Source: Entoloma clypeatum
Lineage: Eukaryota > Basidiomycota > Agaricomycetes > Agaricales > Entolomataceae
Assembly: GCA_963565915.1 (NCBI GenBank)
Contig: OY751485.1
Span: 3,100,001 to 3,164,000, forward strand
Length of the DNA: 64,000 nt
Direction: 5' to 3'
Shown here: positions 10,850 to 22,878 of the stretch, one piece after another
Layout of the letters: the number at the start of each line of letters is the position of its first letter
Position numbering within the stretch: the first letter of the stretch is position 1
Made by a program: the position numbers and the translations under genes
Notes under the pieces: generated by a model
Seen by the model: the letters and a program-made list of their open reading frames with translations, nothing else
What the model was told of the DNA's origin: nothing
Databases searched by the model: none

Positions 10850-11178
10850 AGCGTGCAGTCCTGAGTGTGGAGATGTCGGAGTGTGTTGGGATGAAGTGTC
10901 CCTGCTTCCTACTGAGTCCACTACCACCATGATAGTGTTGTAACCATGGGCTTCTGGTAGTTCAGTAATGAAGTCAACACTGGTTACTTGCCATCGCTCC
11001 ATGGGGACTGGTAGCGGATTGAGCTCTCTGGAGGGTGGAGTGCGTCGGACCTTGGTGCGGAGGCATGGGTCGCATGTCTTGCAATATTGACCTATTAAAC
11101 GAGACATGTGTGGCCACCAGTAATTGCGCGACACCAGTTCCAAGGTTTTTCACTGTCCAGGATGTCCAGCCACTGGAG
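10850..11178 (-). pseudogene. gypsy1 A integrase fragment
   Basis: Minus-strand translation gives ELVSRNYWWPHMSRLIGQYC and a second CxxC, the end of the HHCC integrase zinc site. It runs on into MERWQVTSVDFITELPEAHGY, the start of the D,D-35-E core with its first Asp. It then frameshifts and stops. It continues leftwards of the hAT insertion at 13962-13988. Copy B carries a 10-bp deletion in the same place. Confidence 0.8.
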
Positions 11179-11384
11179 TAGTGTTTGAGGGTTCGGTTCA
11201 GTTCGGTTTTTTGCCTCCAAGAGGGATGGACCGAGACTGAGACCGGTCTTTCGATACCACAAAAATATAAAAAACTGGACCAGACCATACAGGACCAGTC
11301 CATGGCACCCACAGAGGGTGGACCGAACCGGTATTGTATTATATATTGTGTCTAAATATATACATGCTGTATGTAATGTCAGTG

Positions 11385-11930
11385 GGTGTGAGTGGGAGGG
11401 TGTTGCGCGTGAGAAGGGGCCATTGGGCTCGAAGAAATGGTGTTGCGCGTGAGTTGGAGGGCATTAGGCATGAAAGGGGGGGCTGTTGGGCACAGGTCGC
11501 AGCAGCTGGGCACAAGAGGGGGCTGTAGGGCTTGAAGGAAATGTGTTGCGCATGAAAGGGGGGTGTTGGCGCAAGTTGGAGGGCATTGGGCAGGAAGGAA
11601 GGGCAATGCGCGTGAAGGGAGGGCGTTGCGCGCGAGTTGGAGGTTGCCTTGACGCCATTGGGTGTCAGAGAGGGCCATTGGGCGCTAGAGGGAGCCGTTT
11701 GAAGGCGTTGGGCGTGAGTTGCGGTTCTTGGGCGCGAGTGGACGCTGTTGGGCGTTAGAGGGAGCCGTTGGACACGTTGGGCGCGAGTGGATGCCGTTGG
11801 GCATGAGTGGGAGGCAGTTGGGCATTAGAGGGGGCCGCTCGGCGTTAGTCGACCCTGTTGGGCGCTATAGGGGGTCATTGTGCACGAGGGGCGGGCATTG
11901 GGGGGGGGAAGTGGCTGGGCGGAGCGAAGG
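11385..11930. repeat. minisatellite inside the hAT element, 20-21 bp unit
   Basis: A degenerate array of GTTGGGCGCGAGTGGATGCC-like units, about 25 copies. The unit is clearly related to that at 9.85-10.53 kb although the two arrays are separated by unrelated DNA. Confidence 0.8.
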
Positions 11931-13460
11931 CGGGGGATAAAAAAAGCGTGGGAACTTTGGGCTGGCAGTCGACTTATGTATGGTTCGACTTTCAGCAATT
12001 GCCGAGAGTGCTTGGCATCAATGCCGAGCAACGCGCGTCGTTGAAACTCGCACCTTCAATGCCCAATCCGTGGCACTGTAAGTCCTAAAAATAGTTTGTA
12101 ACTTATGTAGAGATACTTAGAAGCTAATAGTAAGCATATAACCAGTTAAATATATGAGCTATGTAGGTAGAATTCTGAAAAGATGCATCAAAACAATGGC
12201 ACACTGTAAATTGTGATCAACAGGGCATCATCATGGGTTTTCTCAAACACAAAAACAACCTTTTCTTACTTCCTCCCTTCCACAACCACTGTAGTCTATA
12301 TGTACTGTATATATACCATTGTAACATTGTATGTAAATCTACTCAGACCATTCAAATCAAGCCAAGGACTTAATAAGGTGAATAGAAGCAAAATAGGTCG
12401 AAAATTTGACCAAAAAATTTTGTTTTAGCTTTGGATTCTCCTCATTCAGGGGACCTCACAGCACATCTGTTTTCCAAATTTGGTGCATTCATTATGGAGA
12501 TATAACACTTTTACTGAAATATGCACATTTCATCATTTCTATCTTATCTAGAGATCTAAAAATTATACAAGGTGTTTCAGAAGGTGAATACATATATATT
12601 GATGAGTTCTATCATGTTAAACTATTATTAGATCATGAGGAAGGCACTGCACGCGCCTGCGTGATGCAGTTGCACATTGTTTACTGTTGTTTGGTGTAAA
12701 GCGTTGCATCGCTATATGCTCAAATCTGTGGCGAAAATTCATGAAATAAATACATATTTATTGACATATGATACTCTGGTACATAATTGTTATAGTCTGT
12801 AAGCTTACTTCCTCCTGTGTAGCCATATTAAGGAGAAATGCGATGTTTTTTGAGTTTGTTTATATATATTTGACACATTTGATGTTGAAACTTTTCCCAT
12901 CATGTAGATTAGATTAGATTAGATTACATCATGTGACCTTTACATATCTTCATTACATACTTGTTTGGTTGGTACAAACAGTAGTACGGTATATAAGACC
13001 AGGAAACTGTCAATATCAACAAGTTGTCTCTTGACTCTTAACCGCCTCCATCGCTCTTACCAGCCTCAACCGCTCTCACCAGCCTCACCCTCTCCAATCC
13101 ATGTAAGTGGTCAGAACGGTATCGTAGAGTACTTCCACTGTAGCCGGTTGCTTCAGTACACTTGCGGCTAGCGCCCAGGTGGAACTTCAACATTTGATGT
13201 GCGCGTGTCGCACATCATCCAATGTCGAATTGACACATCCACCCATTGCTTGCTCCGCAATGAGAGGCACACAGATATAACAAAAATAACACAGTAATAA
13301 TAGTACAGATACAACAAAAATAGCACTGTAAACACAGATACAAAAAAAAAACACTGTAATCATATGTTTTAGCTATGTTTTTACCATGTTTCACTCAATT
13401 CTTAACCTTTGTGACTCTGAGCAAGAGTTTATATACAAGCTAGAAATGTATTCCACTCAG
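11931..13460. other. AT-rich hAT interior, no gene seen
   Basis: Short AT-rich frames only. Small repeats include a TAGAT run (12905-12926) and about three copies of a 30-bp unit, CAGATACAACAAAAATAGCA, at about 13270-13360. No transposase domain is visible. Confidence 0.55.
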
Positions 13461-13467
13461 TTGTAGC

Positions 13468-13737
13468 TAGTGTTTGAAGGTCCAGTCTCAAAGACCTAGA
13501 ACTGGTATCGAACCAGACCAATGTGAACTGGTGAGAGACCAGACCACCTATGAACTGCACAATGGGTTCGTACCAGTTTTATAGGTTTCAACCAGTTTCT
13601 ACAGCCAAAAAGCCAGTTTAAACCAGTTTAAACCAGTTCTGGTTCATGTTTTTTGGAGAAACCTATGCATAGGTTCAGGTTCTAGGTTTACATTTTATTG
13701 GGCAAAAAACCGGACTGGACTGGACTTTCAAACACTA
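13468..13737. mobile_element. 270-bp hAT MITE
   Basis: The ends are TAGTGTTTGAAGGTCCAGTC and the inverse of TAGTGTTTGAAAGTCCAGTC. A perfect 8-bp duplication GTTGTAGC lies on both sides (13460-13467, 13738-13745). The interior is non-coding and rich in accagttt words. It sits inside the larger hAT element and shares its terminal sequence. Confidence 0.87.
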
Positions 13738-13988
13738 GTTGTAGCTTCAAAACAAGCCTTAGACCAATGAAATTGGACTATAAATATCTAGAATATTATG
13801 CAGATCACTGAAAAATCTCCAAAGTCAAAAAAAAAATCCAGACTGAACTGCAGTCTAAATTTTCTAAAACGTATAGACCTTAGACCGCGGTTCAGTCCAA
13901 TGTGGTCTATTTTTCAGTTCAGTCTGGTTCAGGTCTATGTAGACTGAACCTTCAAACACTACACTGGAGTGTTGTGGTGTTGTGTGAG

Positions 13989-14266
13989 TGTTGGACATAT
14001 GTCATTATCATTGCTTACCTACATTCATTCCACGTGACCGTGTCCCGTATATATATTGACAATCGGTACCTTGCATCCTCAGTTGTTGTTCTTCTTGACT
14101 CCCTGAGGATGTAAGTATCCCATTGTCATCATCCATCCACTTGTTATACTTACATACCCCTAGTTATGTGATCCCTATGTGATCTAGGTATGAACTATAC
14201 AGTCGTTGTTCATCTTGACTCCCTGAGGATTTACGCGATCCCTACGTGATCTAGATACCGCTTACA
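13989..14266 (+). repeat. copia A 5' LTR and adjacent primer-binding site
   Basis: The LTR runs TGTTGGACATATG...CGCTTACA (278 bp) and includes a tandem-like cttgactccctgaggat pair. It is followed at once by GGTTATGGGCTTCC (14267-14280), complementary to the anticodon arm of initiator tRNA-Met, the half-tRNA primer known from copia-type elements. Confidence 0.75.
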
Positions 14267-14383
14267 GGTTATGGGCTTCCTTTAGGGACCTTACCGTTGA
14301 TCGTGCCTCGAGGATGCCTCATGACTCATTTTTCATGCTCTTTTTGGCCCTTTCACTGGATCAATTAACACCTATCTACCCCC

Positions 14384-15919
14384 ATGATGGCCGACAAGTT
14401 TGTACCTTGGTTACCTCGCACAGCCTCCGCGCCTATTCTTTCATCAGACGACGCCATAGTGTTCGTCTCCCCGGAATCGACCAGACCTGCTCCGACCACC
14501 TTTGCGACCACCAGCGGACCCTTGAAATTTTCAGCTACACATCCACATCCCTTCTATGATGTTCCACCTCATCTCCATCCCTTACATATACCTCAGAACT
14601 CCCCACGAGTGCCCCCAATACCGTCATTGCACAAGGGTAAAGCGCGAGTGTTGAGTGACGAGTCCCCTATGATATTCGAACCCACTACATATAAACACCC
14701 CAACTCTCCTTCTCATCCTCTTCCAAGAGCTTCTCCCTTCCCCCAAGCGACCACATCCAGATTATTGCCTCCACATGTTCCTCCTACCTATATTCCATCC
14801 CGACCGACGCATACAACTGTTTTTTTTGTGCATATACCTACATACTATGATCCTCCCATCATTCCTCCCTCCCCTCACCGAGCGTCACCACATATACCTA
14901 TACCACCCTCCGCCTCACAGATGCCGCATTGCGCACACAGACCGGCTCCTTCCCCTCTGCGTTCACCATTTCATCCACAACCAATACCTATACCTACCGC
15001 TCCTGCCCCTACCCCTCAAGATACCTACGCCTCTACATTAAAGATTACCTTACCTGATTTATCCCGTATTCCCCTTCTTTCCTCCGCTGGTGATTGGCCT
15101 CAATGGTACATGGCAATGATCGACATGGTGGATAACCTGGGACTTTACCCCCATATCTCGACCAACGATGTGTTAAACGAACCCCTCTCCAAACCATCTT
15201 ATCCACCTCCGTTCAACCATCTCTTGACCCAGGCCGAACTGAACAAATACAAAGACTGGTGGAGATCCGATGGAGTCGTACGACATATCATTGTTGGCCG
15301 GCCTGGGCAAGGTCCTGTGTCGATGGTCCCGCCTCGACGTGACATGCTAGGCAATGTCACGACTACCGCCCGCGATGTTTTTGCTGCACTATCTCGAGGA
15401 TATGGGGGTGGTGATGCTGCCGGTGCGGGTGTGATTAAAGATAAGATTGTGCACTTCAGGTGTGGTAATGGTGGTCATTTGGTCATTCAATTCGTCGAAG
15501 CATGGCATGCAGCCCTTCAACGTCTCCAGGGTACACCTTGGGACTTCACCGACTTCGATCTTACTCGCCATTTCGTGGACAACCTCCCACATGACAAGTC
15601 TTATCGTGAAGTCTGCAAGCTGGTCTACGATGGCTTCAATGAAGGACCTCCAGTCTACTATCACATTGAAGAACTGGCTATGAAGGCCCTCACCATCGAT
15701 ATACGCAACCGCCACCTGCAACCGGACTCCCAACAGTCGCGACGCACTGCCCGTGCTCCTCCTTCCACCGCTTCCTCTGTTCTGATCACCTCCAACACCT
15801 CCGCTGTATCGTCCTCAACTGTCAACACTGCTCCATGGAACCGCAACATGGTGTGTTTGACATGCGGAGCTCCCGGCCACTTGCATGAGCATTGTATGCG
15901 CCGAATGGGGGCAACCTGA
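14384..15919 (+). pseudogene. copia A gag
   Basis: Starts ATGATGGCCGAC. The product is about 511 residues, with a long Pro/Ser/His-rich N-terminus, a gag core (WPQWYMAMIDMVDNLGLY) and one CCHC knuckle CLTCGAPGHLHEHC near the end. The Pol part follows in another frame, so either a programmed shift or decay separates them. Gag itself is open throughout. Confidence 0.75.
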
Positions 15920-15929
15920 ACAATATCAA

Positions 15930-18117
15930 GGGTCTCAGTATGGGCCGCAGATGTGAACATGTGAATGTTGCTGTGGACATTGACTTACCTATTACACCTC
16001 CACCCAAAGCGCCATCCCTTCCAGATGATACACTTATCGCAGGTACCAGTGCCTCAGTAGACCATCACGTTGTACCCACGTCTCCCAAATCTGATATCCT
16101 TGTCTATTACCCCACGCGTGAACCTCCCGTCCTACATCCATCCACTGCATTTGTGGCCGCACCCTTCCTGGATCTTCAATGTATGCTGGGACCGGTGGCT
16201 TTCCTAACAATCACGGATCACTATAACTCCATCCTCAATTCTGCTGCATCCTCGCACATATTCCATGACTGTCGGTACTTCTGGACATATAATCCTGACC
16301 AGGCGACGCCAGTGGGCATGGCCAATTGCAGTATCCTGAACATGTTGGCACATGGTGAGGTCCGATTCCATGCTACGCTAGGCGGCAAGAAGTACACCAT
16401 TGTCCTACCTGACTGCCTCCATGCGCCTGATGTGCCCATCAACCTACTATCAGTTGGTAGCTTCCAGGAGAAGGGGATACACCTTCATTTCCTTCCGAGT
16501 GGTACCACACTTGACTTCCCGCTTCCCTCTGGGGACCTCGTACCTCTTCGTGCTGCCTTCCTTCATTTCCTGTCCTTCCTGTCATGCGACTTTCTCCTGC
16601 CACCAGACCCTCCATTGTTGATAGAACCTGTCGCGCTCATTGCTCCTGCTGGACCTAGCCCAAACGTGGTGACCCTTGTTCCCATTGCGGAGACGTTCCA
16701 CCTGTGGCACCGACAACTGGGTCATGCCAATGCTGAGACGACACGTAGTATCATCACGAAGGACATTGTGAAAGGTGTTAAGTTCGTCGGGCCAAGCGAA
16801 CATGATCATTGCGTTTCCTGCATCATTGGGAAATGCCCCCAACAACTGTTTACCTCACACAACAGGTGTGTGGACCATCCGGGTGATCTTCTCCACATGG
16901 ATATATGCGGCCCTTTCCCGAAATGTTTGCCAGCAGGCAATTCTTACTTTGTCAGCATCTTGGACTCTAACACTCACTTTGGATTCACATTCCTGTTATC
17001 CAAAAAGAGCCAGACCTATGACAAGTACCTCATTGTGGAGTCCATGGTCGAACGTCAGATGGGTTCTCTGGTCAAGGCGATATGTTGTGATGGCGCCTTG
17101 GAGTTCATCAAGGGCCTGTTGGGGAAATATTTTAGCACCAAAGGTATTTCGGTCCAACAGACAGTTCCTTACGCCCATGCACAGAACGGAACGGCAGAGC
17201 GCTTTATCCGCACCCTCACGGATGGGGCTCAGACGCTCCTTGCTGACTCCGGCCTGTCTGACACATTCTTCATGGATGCTGTTACGACCGCCCAGTATTT
17301 GTGTAACCGACTTCCGTCCAAGGCCCTCCCACCTGATGTCACTCCGTACGAACTCTACAAACATGCCAAGCTGGACCTTTCACACCTCCGCGCAGGGGGA
17401 TGTTGATGTTGGGTCTTTATACCCCCAGAGAAACGTACCCCGGGTAGCCCTCGACACTTCGAGGCAATATTCCTTGGTTACGATGAGGACCGCGTAGGCT
17501 GGCACATTTGGGCGACTGGGGATGGTTCCTACCATTTCTCTAGGGATGTGATCTTTGATGAGAATGACCGGGGCATGTTGCGACGATCACCTTTGGTACA
17601 TAACCCTGCACTAGTGGTATCTACTCCTCTGTCACCTAGACCAACTCGTACTCATATCGCTTCCCGCACTGGTCCGGAGAGCATCCAAGAACATAACACA
17701 TGCTTACCTCCCATTATCCCTCTTGTTTCTGGGGGTGGCAGCTCTCCTCATGGGGGTGCCACTCTTTGGACACAAGGGACCTCCACAGCTGAATTCCTCG
17801 CCCTCCTCACGTCTACCCCCCCCTCTTCTGATGTCTATGATGATTCCTATGCACTCAAGCTCTCCACCATCATGGAACAGAAGTGTTATGCTACCTTTCC
17901 TGACCCTTTGCACCTGCCACACAAGTTTGACCTGTCCAAACCACCCGACAACTCGCATGAAGCGCTCACCCATCCGGACTCAGCAGTCTGGGACTTGGCG
18001 ATGCATTGGGAATTCAATAGTCTCATTGAACATGAGGTATTTGAACCAGCTATCCTACCCCCTGGTTGGAAGGCTATCGGCATACGTTGGTGCTATGCAT
18101 ACAAGTACCATCCTGCC
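15930..18117 (+). pseudogene. copia A protease-integrase, start of RT
   Basis: The protease motif reads ILNSAASSHIF where DSGASSH is expected, so the catalytic Asp and Gly are gone. The integrase has an HHCC site (HLWHRQLGHAN...HCVSC) and D,D,E residues in LLHMDICGP, CDGALEF and AQNGTAERF, all present. A frameshift near 17400 separates the integrase from its C-terminal region (FLGYDEDRVGWHIW). The frame then runs to RT residues and ends at 18117, where antisense gypsy1 sequence begins. Confidence 0.8.
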
Positions 18118-18269
18118 TTCCGCTTGCCTCCACTCCACACTGCGGATGGACCCCGCTCCGACGGTTGGAAGGGATTTGACAACCTCCGCCACACTATCCT
18201 CCAGTCCTCTCAGATTCCCTGTGGGACCTGGCAGAGGACGTTGTGTTCTTCCCCTTGAACAGTTACCCT

Positions 18270-20535
18270 CGCACCACTTCTTGATCCGCTACCACCATGT
18301 GCACAGCCACCAGTGGAGCCAACACCTTGCTTTATCGCCACATCACATGACATCCAGCACTCTGATCGGTATCAAAACACTCTCCAGGCCTCCTCTCTGC
18401 CATCGAGATCAGGCCGATCCAGAGGTCGGGGGGTCGGGGGGGGGCACCTGCTCCCTCTCATGCTCCAACTCCCAGCCTTTCGCAACAGGACGAATCCATG
18501 TGGAGTGAACTCCCCCAAGAGCCGTCTGCTCTCTCTAGCATGACCAACTGGCGCTATGAAACCTCCGCCGAACATAATGCTCACTCCCAAGCTGAAGCTT
18601 GTGCTCACACTCCACCATCCGCAAGTGTGTCCCCTCAAGTCCGAAAGAAGGCCCGATAGGGGTCAAGCCCCGGCTCCCCCTCTCCCTCTCCTTCTCCTCT
18701 GTCCTCTCTCAAGTGAGTTACCGCCCTCTCGCCCCTCCTAGGATCCGTGGTTGAACACCTGGATCAATTTCTTCAGAATAACTCCTCTGGCGCTGGGGCG
18801 GTTCCCAACAGCGTCGACATTGAAGCGGCCACCCAGGTCTTTGGCTATCTGGTAGAGTGGGTGAGTAAACCCGAGACTCTCCAACATTTTCGTGACAATC
18901 CAGGTGCGAAGGACCTTTTTGGTCCTGTCTACCAACACATGGCGATGAAGTTTAACGACATCGGCCTTTACACCCTGGCGGAAGCTGTGGCTGCTTTGCC
19001 TCCCCCTCCCCCTCCTCTGACATGTTGGCCCTCCCGACCCCCTCCTCCTCGACCTCCTCCCCCACTGCCCCTACGGCGGCGCCGGTTAATCCGGCTGCTG
19101 GTGCTGCTACAGGTGGTGGTGCCATGGACCTGGACGTGGAACCCCCCAGACTGAACCATGCCCCTGCTGGCCCCACTCGCCCTCCCCCCTCTGGTCGCAA
19201 GAGACCACCTCGTGCTGCTCAGGTACCTAGTGGCCCCCCTCCTCCTCCTCCCCCTATGAACCCCCAACCTGGGTGGAACACACCTCCTGTTGCTAGGCGT
19301 CGCCCTTACAACACATCCAACAGCCCCTCACGCCGCTCCATCGCTGTTGTCGTGGATGTGAAGGATACTATGGTAGACCTTCTCCCACTGGCCACATGCA
19401 TCTCTCACCATGTCGACTCATTCCAGAGCTCAATCATGGTCGAATCCTTCTGCCTGGCTTACGGTGGGCTCTGCCTCACCACAACCAGCGTCCCTTCCCC
19501 CTCCGACCTCTCCAGGTTGGAAACCTTCATATGCTCTGTCATTCCCAAAGGATCCACAGTCCGATGCGAGGTGTCTTCATTCCGCTCATTCTGTAAACTT
19601 GTAGGTGTCCCGTTTTACCGCGGTGACAGACCTATCACTGCCAAGGACACTGAAAGCGCCCTCCACTCTTCTGTCTTCAAAGACAGCATCCGCCTTGTGG
19701 CTCCACCCCGGATCGTTTGTGATTCCAGGCGCGCCGACACATGCACCATCTATTTCTACATCTGGGACTCCCAAACTGGCTCCTGGATAAAGACATTCAT
19801 CAACCGCTCCCTAAACTTGGGGACGACGGTCTGCTTCTTCCAAAAGGCCTCTATGAAGATTGGCATGCCTCTCTGCACCCGCTGCTGTTCGTGGGGACAT
19901 AACACAAACTTCTGCAACTCCACGCGCGTATTCTGCCCCATTTGTAGGGGTCCTCACCGCGAAGAAAACCATCACTCTCTTGCCACCTGCTGCAAGGGAC
20001 GCCCTGATGCGAACCCTCCCATTCCTCCCACCGCCGAGGGGACTCCTTGTTCTCACAACGCTCATTGCAAGAACTGCAGCAAACCTCACCCTGCCAACTC
20101 TCCACGCTGTCAGTTTTGGCAGCACTGTTTTGACCGGGGCTGGATCATGGCCCGATATTTGAGGGGCAAGCCATCTGGGCTCGACCTCCATGTATGTCCC
20201 TTGACCGGGGAAACCAGTACTTGTCGGAAAGCCCCTGCCTCTGGCCGCGGCCGTGATGATGGGGAGGTGTGAACTGGTCATGGGGACGCTTAAAGTCATA
20301 CTCCCCTCAAGGAGTATCCAGCTACATGTATGTCGTCTCTCTCTACATATTGTGTTACTTTTGGTGTATGCTCTCCTCTGTATTCCTTTGATTGCATCTT
20401 ATCGCTGTACTGTCTTTTCTATTTTTTGGACATTTCTGTGCTAACCCACACACACATTAAAATTCTTTACTGCCGACTTGTAGTAGTAGGCAACTGGACT
20501 GCCCCCAGGGTACCGGTAAAAAATAAAAATAAAAA
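18270..20535 (+). mobile_element. ORF1-only LINE (half-LINE)
   Basis: A target duplication gaacagttaccct flanks it (18257-18269 and 20536-20548). The right end is A-rich (aaaaaataaaaataaaaa). It contains an ORF1 and a 260-bp 3' tail but no endonuclease or reverse transcriptase. It is inserted in the gypsy1 A RNase H-integrase linker; copy B shows the uninterrupted sequence. It resembles mammalian HAL1-type half-LINEs that move with enzymes supplied in trans. Confidence 0.82.
18498..20272 (+). pseudogene. LINE ORF1, nucleic-acid-binding protein
   Basis: The longest intact part runs from about 19022 to the TGA at 20272 (about 416 residues). Upstream pieces in other frames (MWSELPQEPS at 18498; EHLDQFLQNNSSG at 18750) belong to the same protein but are broken by a TAG at about 18658 and a frameshift near 19020. 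The product has a Pro-rich N-terminus, a central globular part and a Cys cluster of CCHC type: CTRCCSWGHNTNFC, CPICRGPH and CKNCSKPHPANSPRC. It is typical of ORF1 in fungal LINEs that bind their RNA. Confidence 0.75.
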
Positions 20536-20548
20536 GAACAGTTACCCT

Positions 20549-22878
20549 TGAAGAAGAATGATGTTTTTGTTCTCCCACAATCCGTCTCCATGGTCTGATC
20601 GTCGGGATAAAGTGTCGGACTTGCCCATTGACTTGCCAGGTTGATGGTGCATTTTGAAATCGAAACGAGTGAGGTATAAGGACCATCTAGCCTGTCGTCG
20701 ATTTAGTTTTTGAGCTGTCATGAAATACTCAAGATTTTTGTGGTCTGTCCAAATCTCCACTGTCTTCTCCACTCCTTCAAGGAAGTGCCTCCACTCCTCC
20801 AATGTGTGGACCACCGCCAACATCTCCTTGTCGTAGATCTTGTAGTTGCATTCCACCAGACTAAGGCTTTTGGAATAGAATGTGACAGGGTGCCACTTAC
20901 CGTCCTCTGTTGGTTGGAACAGTACTGCTCCGGTTGCAAAGTCTGAGCTATCCGCTTCTATCTGCCACTCCTTTCCATGATTAGCTAAGACCAGGATCAG
21001 AGCGGATGTGATCCTCCACTTCAGCTCTGCAAATGTGGACACTTCTCCCTCCTTTCAGGACCAGAGGTGCCCTTTCTTTGCGAGTGTGAAAAGAGGGTGC
21101 GCAATGTCCAAAAACCCTTCAATAAAACGACGATAGAAGTTAGTGAATCCCAAGAAGGATTGTACTTCTTGGACGTTTGTCAGAGCGGGCCACTCTGCGA
21201 CCCCCGCTACCTTCACCGGATCCATCTCTATGTGTCCTTGTTCAATAATAAGGCCTAGGTATTAAATACATGTTTGTTCAAACTCGCATTTCTCTGGTTT
21301 TAGATAGAGTTTGTGTTTGCAAAGTTGTTCCAGTACAATCTGTGTGACTCTCCGATGCTCCGCAAGGGTCTCCGTGAAGATGAGTATGTCGTTGAGGTAA
21401 ACACAGACTACACCTTCAGTGATAAGGTCCTGAAAGATCTCGTTCATCATAGTCTGGAATGTGGATGGACTATTAGTGAGGCCGAAGAACATCACCAATG
21501 GTTTATAGAGTCCGTGATTGGTCCGAAAAGCGGCCTTCCATTCGTCTCCGGGTTTTATCCGCACATTGTTGTAGCCCCAGCGGATGTCAAGCTTGGTGAA
21601 GTATTGAGCACGTTGAAGTTTATTAATCAGTTCGGATATGAGCGGAAGCGGATACTTGTTTTTGATAGTTTTGGAATTGAGTGACTGGTAGTCTTGTACA
21701 AGACGAAGGGAGCCATCCTTCTTCTTGATGTAGAATACCAGAGATGCCATCGGAGACTTGGAAGGGCGGATCCAACCAGTTGCAAGGTTTTCCTCCAAAA
21801 ACGTGTTGAGTCCCTTCCGTTCATTCAGAGCAAGCGGATATACCTTACAACCCGCTGGAGAGGCATCCAGAACAAGTTCAATGGCATGGTCCCAAGTCCA
21901 CTCTTCTGGTAAGGTGTCGAAAGAGGTCTTTGAGAATACATCTTTGAAGTTAAACAAGTGGTCTGGTACAGAATCGCGGAAAGATTTAGGTTTTTGGTTA
22001 CTGAGGAAGGCCTCCGATAGACGTTGCGAGATATTGGATGAAGCGCGGATGAACTCCGCCTCCGCGGGTACTGTTCCGACAAAAAGGCGGTCTCCCTCCT
22101 CAAACTCATCCTCTTCCTCATCGTCTTCCGCTAACTCCTCCGCTTCTTCTCCTTCTGTGACATCCTCCACCCATGGGCCGCATGGAGCCTCCTCCTCTAG
22201 ACCGGACGTCGGAGTGGAACCCATCTGACAGGCTCGGATGCAGACTTGTTCAAACTTCCACTCCTTCTGCTCTTGTGCTGCCTCCTGGTGGCATGTCCGA
22301 CATTGTGCAGGACACCGGCTCATCTTCACTTCCCCTGAAGCCCAATCTACCTCGGGGTTGTGTTCTTTGAGCCAAGTGAAACCTAACATGATTTCTTGTT
22401 TTCCCAAGCTTGTTACTGCAAGCTGGGTCCGCTCCGAGTGATCCCGATAGCGGAGCACTACATCCAACACCTCTGTTATCACTCTGGCCTCGTTTGGAGT
22501 TCTGTTGATGTTGTATACCAGAATTGCATGTTGTAGTTTTTGAGTAGAGAGTCGATGTTTCTCGACCAGAGTGCGTTCAATAAATGACCCTGTTGCCCTG
22601 CTGTCGAGTAAGGCCTTTTGTGATAGTGTGTCTTTGGTGTCGGTAGTTTCAAGAACTATGTCTAGTTCAATAGAATTGTCGGAGTGAGCGGAGGCGAGGA
22701 CATATTGTTTTGGAAGCTGACACTCCCACTTAGAGAGGCGAAGGCGGATAGGATATGCGGAGTTGGGTGTGACTATAGGATCGTTTTCAGGCTTAGAGAT
22801 GGAGGGTATAGGGTCATATTGTTCCATAAATAAGGCAGCATAATGATTTTTAGTAGACAACAAGGGCACACTGTTCAC
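20549..22878 (-). pseudogene. gypsy1 A pol (protease, RT, RNase H)
   Basis: The frame runs from 22878 to a stop at about 21259-21261 (where copy B has EFEQTRIEYLG), then continues as RT end and RNase H down to 20549 with another stop (TGG to TGA). The protease motif is LLDSRATGSFIE, where copy B has DSGATG. The RT box is VYLNDILIF, with Asn in place of the first catalytic Asp of YxDD. RNase H EADSSDFATGAVL is recognisable. Several differences from copy B are CG to TG or CA changes. Confidence 0.85.

Larger units (their letters stand above)
11179..13961. mobile_element. non-autonomous hAT-like element, 2.8 kb
   Basis: The left end is TAGTGTTTGAGGGTTC and the right end, reversed, is TAGTGTTTGAAGGTTC. 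The exact 8-bp duplication CACTGGAG flanks it (11171-11178 and 13962-13969). Removing the element rejoins the gypsy1 integrase sequence as found in copy B near 59.77 kb. An 8-bp duplication with a TAGTG terminus is the hAT signature. The interior is AT-rich (12.0-13.4 kb) with no transposase, plus a minisatellite and a nested MITE of the same terminal family. Confidence 0.85.
13989..18117 (+). mobile_element. Ty1/copia element copia A, 3'-truncated
   Basis: This has a 5' LTR, a primer-binding site, gag, protease and integrase, then the first few residues of reverse transcriptase (WKAIGIRWCYAYKYHP). It stops abruptly against gypsy1 sequence at 18117/18118. RT, RNase H and the 3' LTR are lost. 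It lies in gypsy1 A and carries at least two frameshifts. Confidence 0.85.

Noticed and set aside
12213..12699. Short AT-rich frames in the hAT element considered as a transposase remnant
   Set aside because: No hAT dimerisation or DDE-type motif is visible, and length and composition fit chance.
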